Assembly (NCBI GenBank): GCA_023425455.1
Contig: JAFACP010000237.1
Span: forward strand, 1-5,583
Direction: 5' to 3'
Source: Pseudomonadota bacterium
GTDB lineage: Bacteria > Pseudomonadota > Gammaproteobacteria > Enterobacterales > Enterobacteriaceae
Length of the DNA stretch: 5,583 bases
Below the pieces are notes generated by a model. That model saw only the letters and a list, made by a program, of their open reading frames with translations. It made no database searches and was not told the DNA's origin. Position 1 is the first letter of the stretch. The number at the start of each line of letters is the position of its first letter. The position numbers and the translations under genes are program-made. Of this stretch, positions 5,433 to 5,583 are shown piece by piece.

Positions 5433-5583
5433 TGTCGTCTCCCCATCAGAATGTGGAAAAACAGCATCAGCACCAGCCAGCCCGGCGCCATCCAGCTGAC
5501 GACGATAAACGTCGGCTGCAGAAAGACGATCGCCCCCAGCCGTTCGCCTATCACGTACGCCACCGGGCCACCCACCGTAGCCA
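5429..5583 (-). CDS. DUF2878 family membrane protein, C-terminal fragment
   Basis: An open frame enters from the right edge and ends at TGA (5429-5431), giving the last 50 residues of a membrane protein whose start lies outside the window. It begins ATVGGPVAYVIGERLGA, followed by a hydrophobic stretch IVFLQPTFIVVSWMAPG and a last membrane helix WLVLMLFFHILMG ending in a basic tail RRQ. The GGPVAYVIGERLGA segment and its place just upstream of the chalcone-isomerase-like and DUF3833 genes identify it as DUF2878, a small inner-membrane protein of unknown function. The other two minus-strand frames were compared: one stops within 11 codons, the other stays open but codes for a polar, Gly/Arg-rich sequence. 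The stop overlaps the next gene's start by four bases. Confidence 0.78.
   Translation of the reverse strand, partial: ATVGGPVAYVIGERLGAIVFLQPTFIVVSWMAPGWLVLMLFFHILMGRRQ

Overview
The window reads as chromosomal DNA of a gammaproteobacterium of the Enterobacteriaceae, in the broad Enterobacter/Klebsiella/Citrobacter/Lelliottia neighbourhood. The main reason is a near-textbook enterobacterial NlpA. Moderately high GC, classical AGGA/GGAG ribosome binding sites and short intergenic gaps agree with this. The genus cannot be fixed from the sequence alone. No rRNA, tRNA, insertion sequence, CRISPR array, attachment site or origin was seen, and no gene looks broken. Only the two end genes are cut, by the window edges.

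Left part, + strand (1-1407): the C-terminal end of a DHA2-type (EmrB/QacA-like) MFS efflux transporter, a 142-nt spacer, then nlpA. NlpA is a MetQ-type substrate-binding lipoprotein with the Asp+2 signal for inner-membrane retention. It stands alone, without ABC transporter genes beside it.

Middle part, + strand (1408-3291): a 124-nt leader with two strong hairpins that compete for the same bases, then a two-gene unit. The first gene encodes an UlaG-like metallo-beta-lactamase-fold hydrolase. The second, 26 nt downstream, encodes a GlxA-type regulator (DJ-1/PfpI-like domain plus AraC helix-turn-helix). The hydrolase ribosome binding site lies inside a perfect 12-bp inverted repeat that ends at the base before its start codon. 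This is the most unusual signal in the window.

Right part, - strand (3317-5583, read right to left): four tightly coupled genes. They are the 3' end of a DUF2878 membrane protein, a chalcone-isomerase-like periplasmic protein, a DUF3833 lipoprotein, and a DUF523-DUF1722 protein (YbgA family, RudS-like tRNA 4-thiouridine desulfidase). The first two junctions are ATGA stop/start overlaps, the third is a 13-nt gap, and the run ends in a canonical intrinsic terminator. In other proteobacteria, relatives of these genes occur with photolyase, cyclopropane-fatty-acid-synthase-like methyltransferase and DUF1365 genes, a context tied to light and singlet-oxygen stress. I infer that this is the distal end of such an operon. 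The upstream genes that would prove it lie outside the window.
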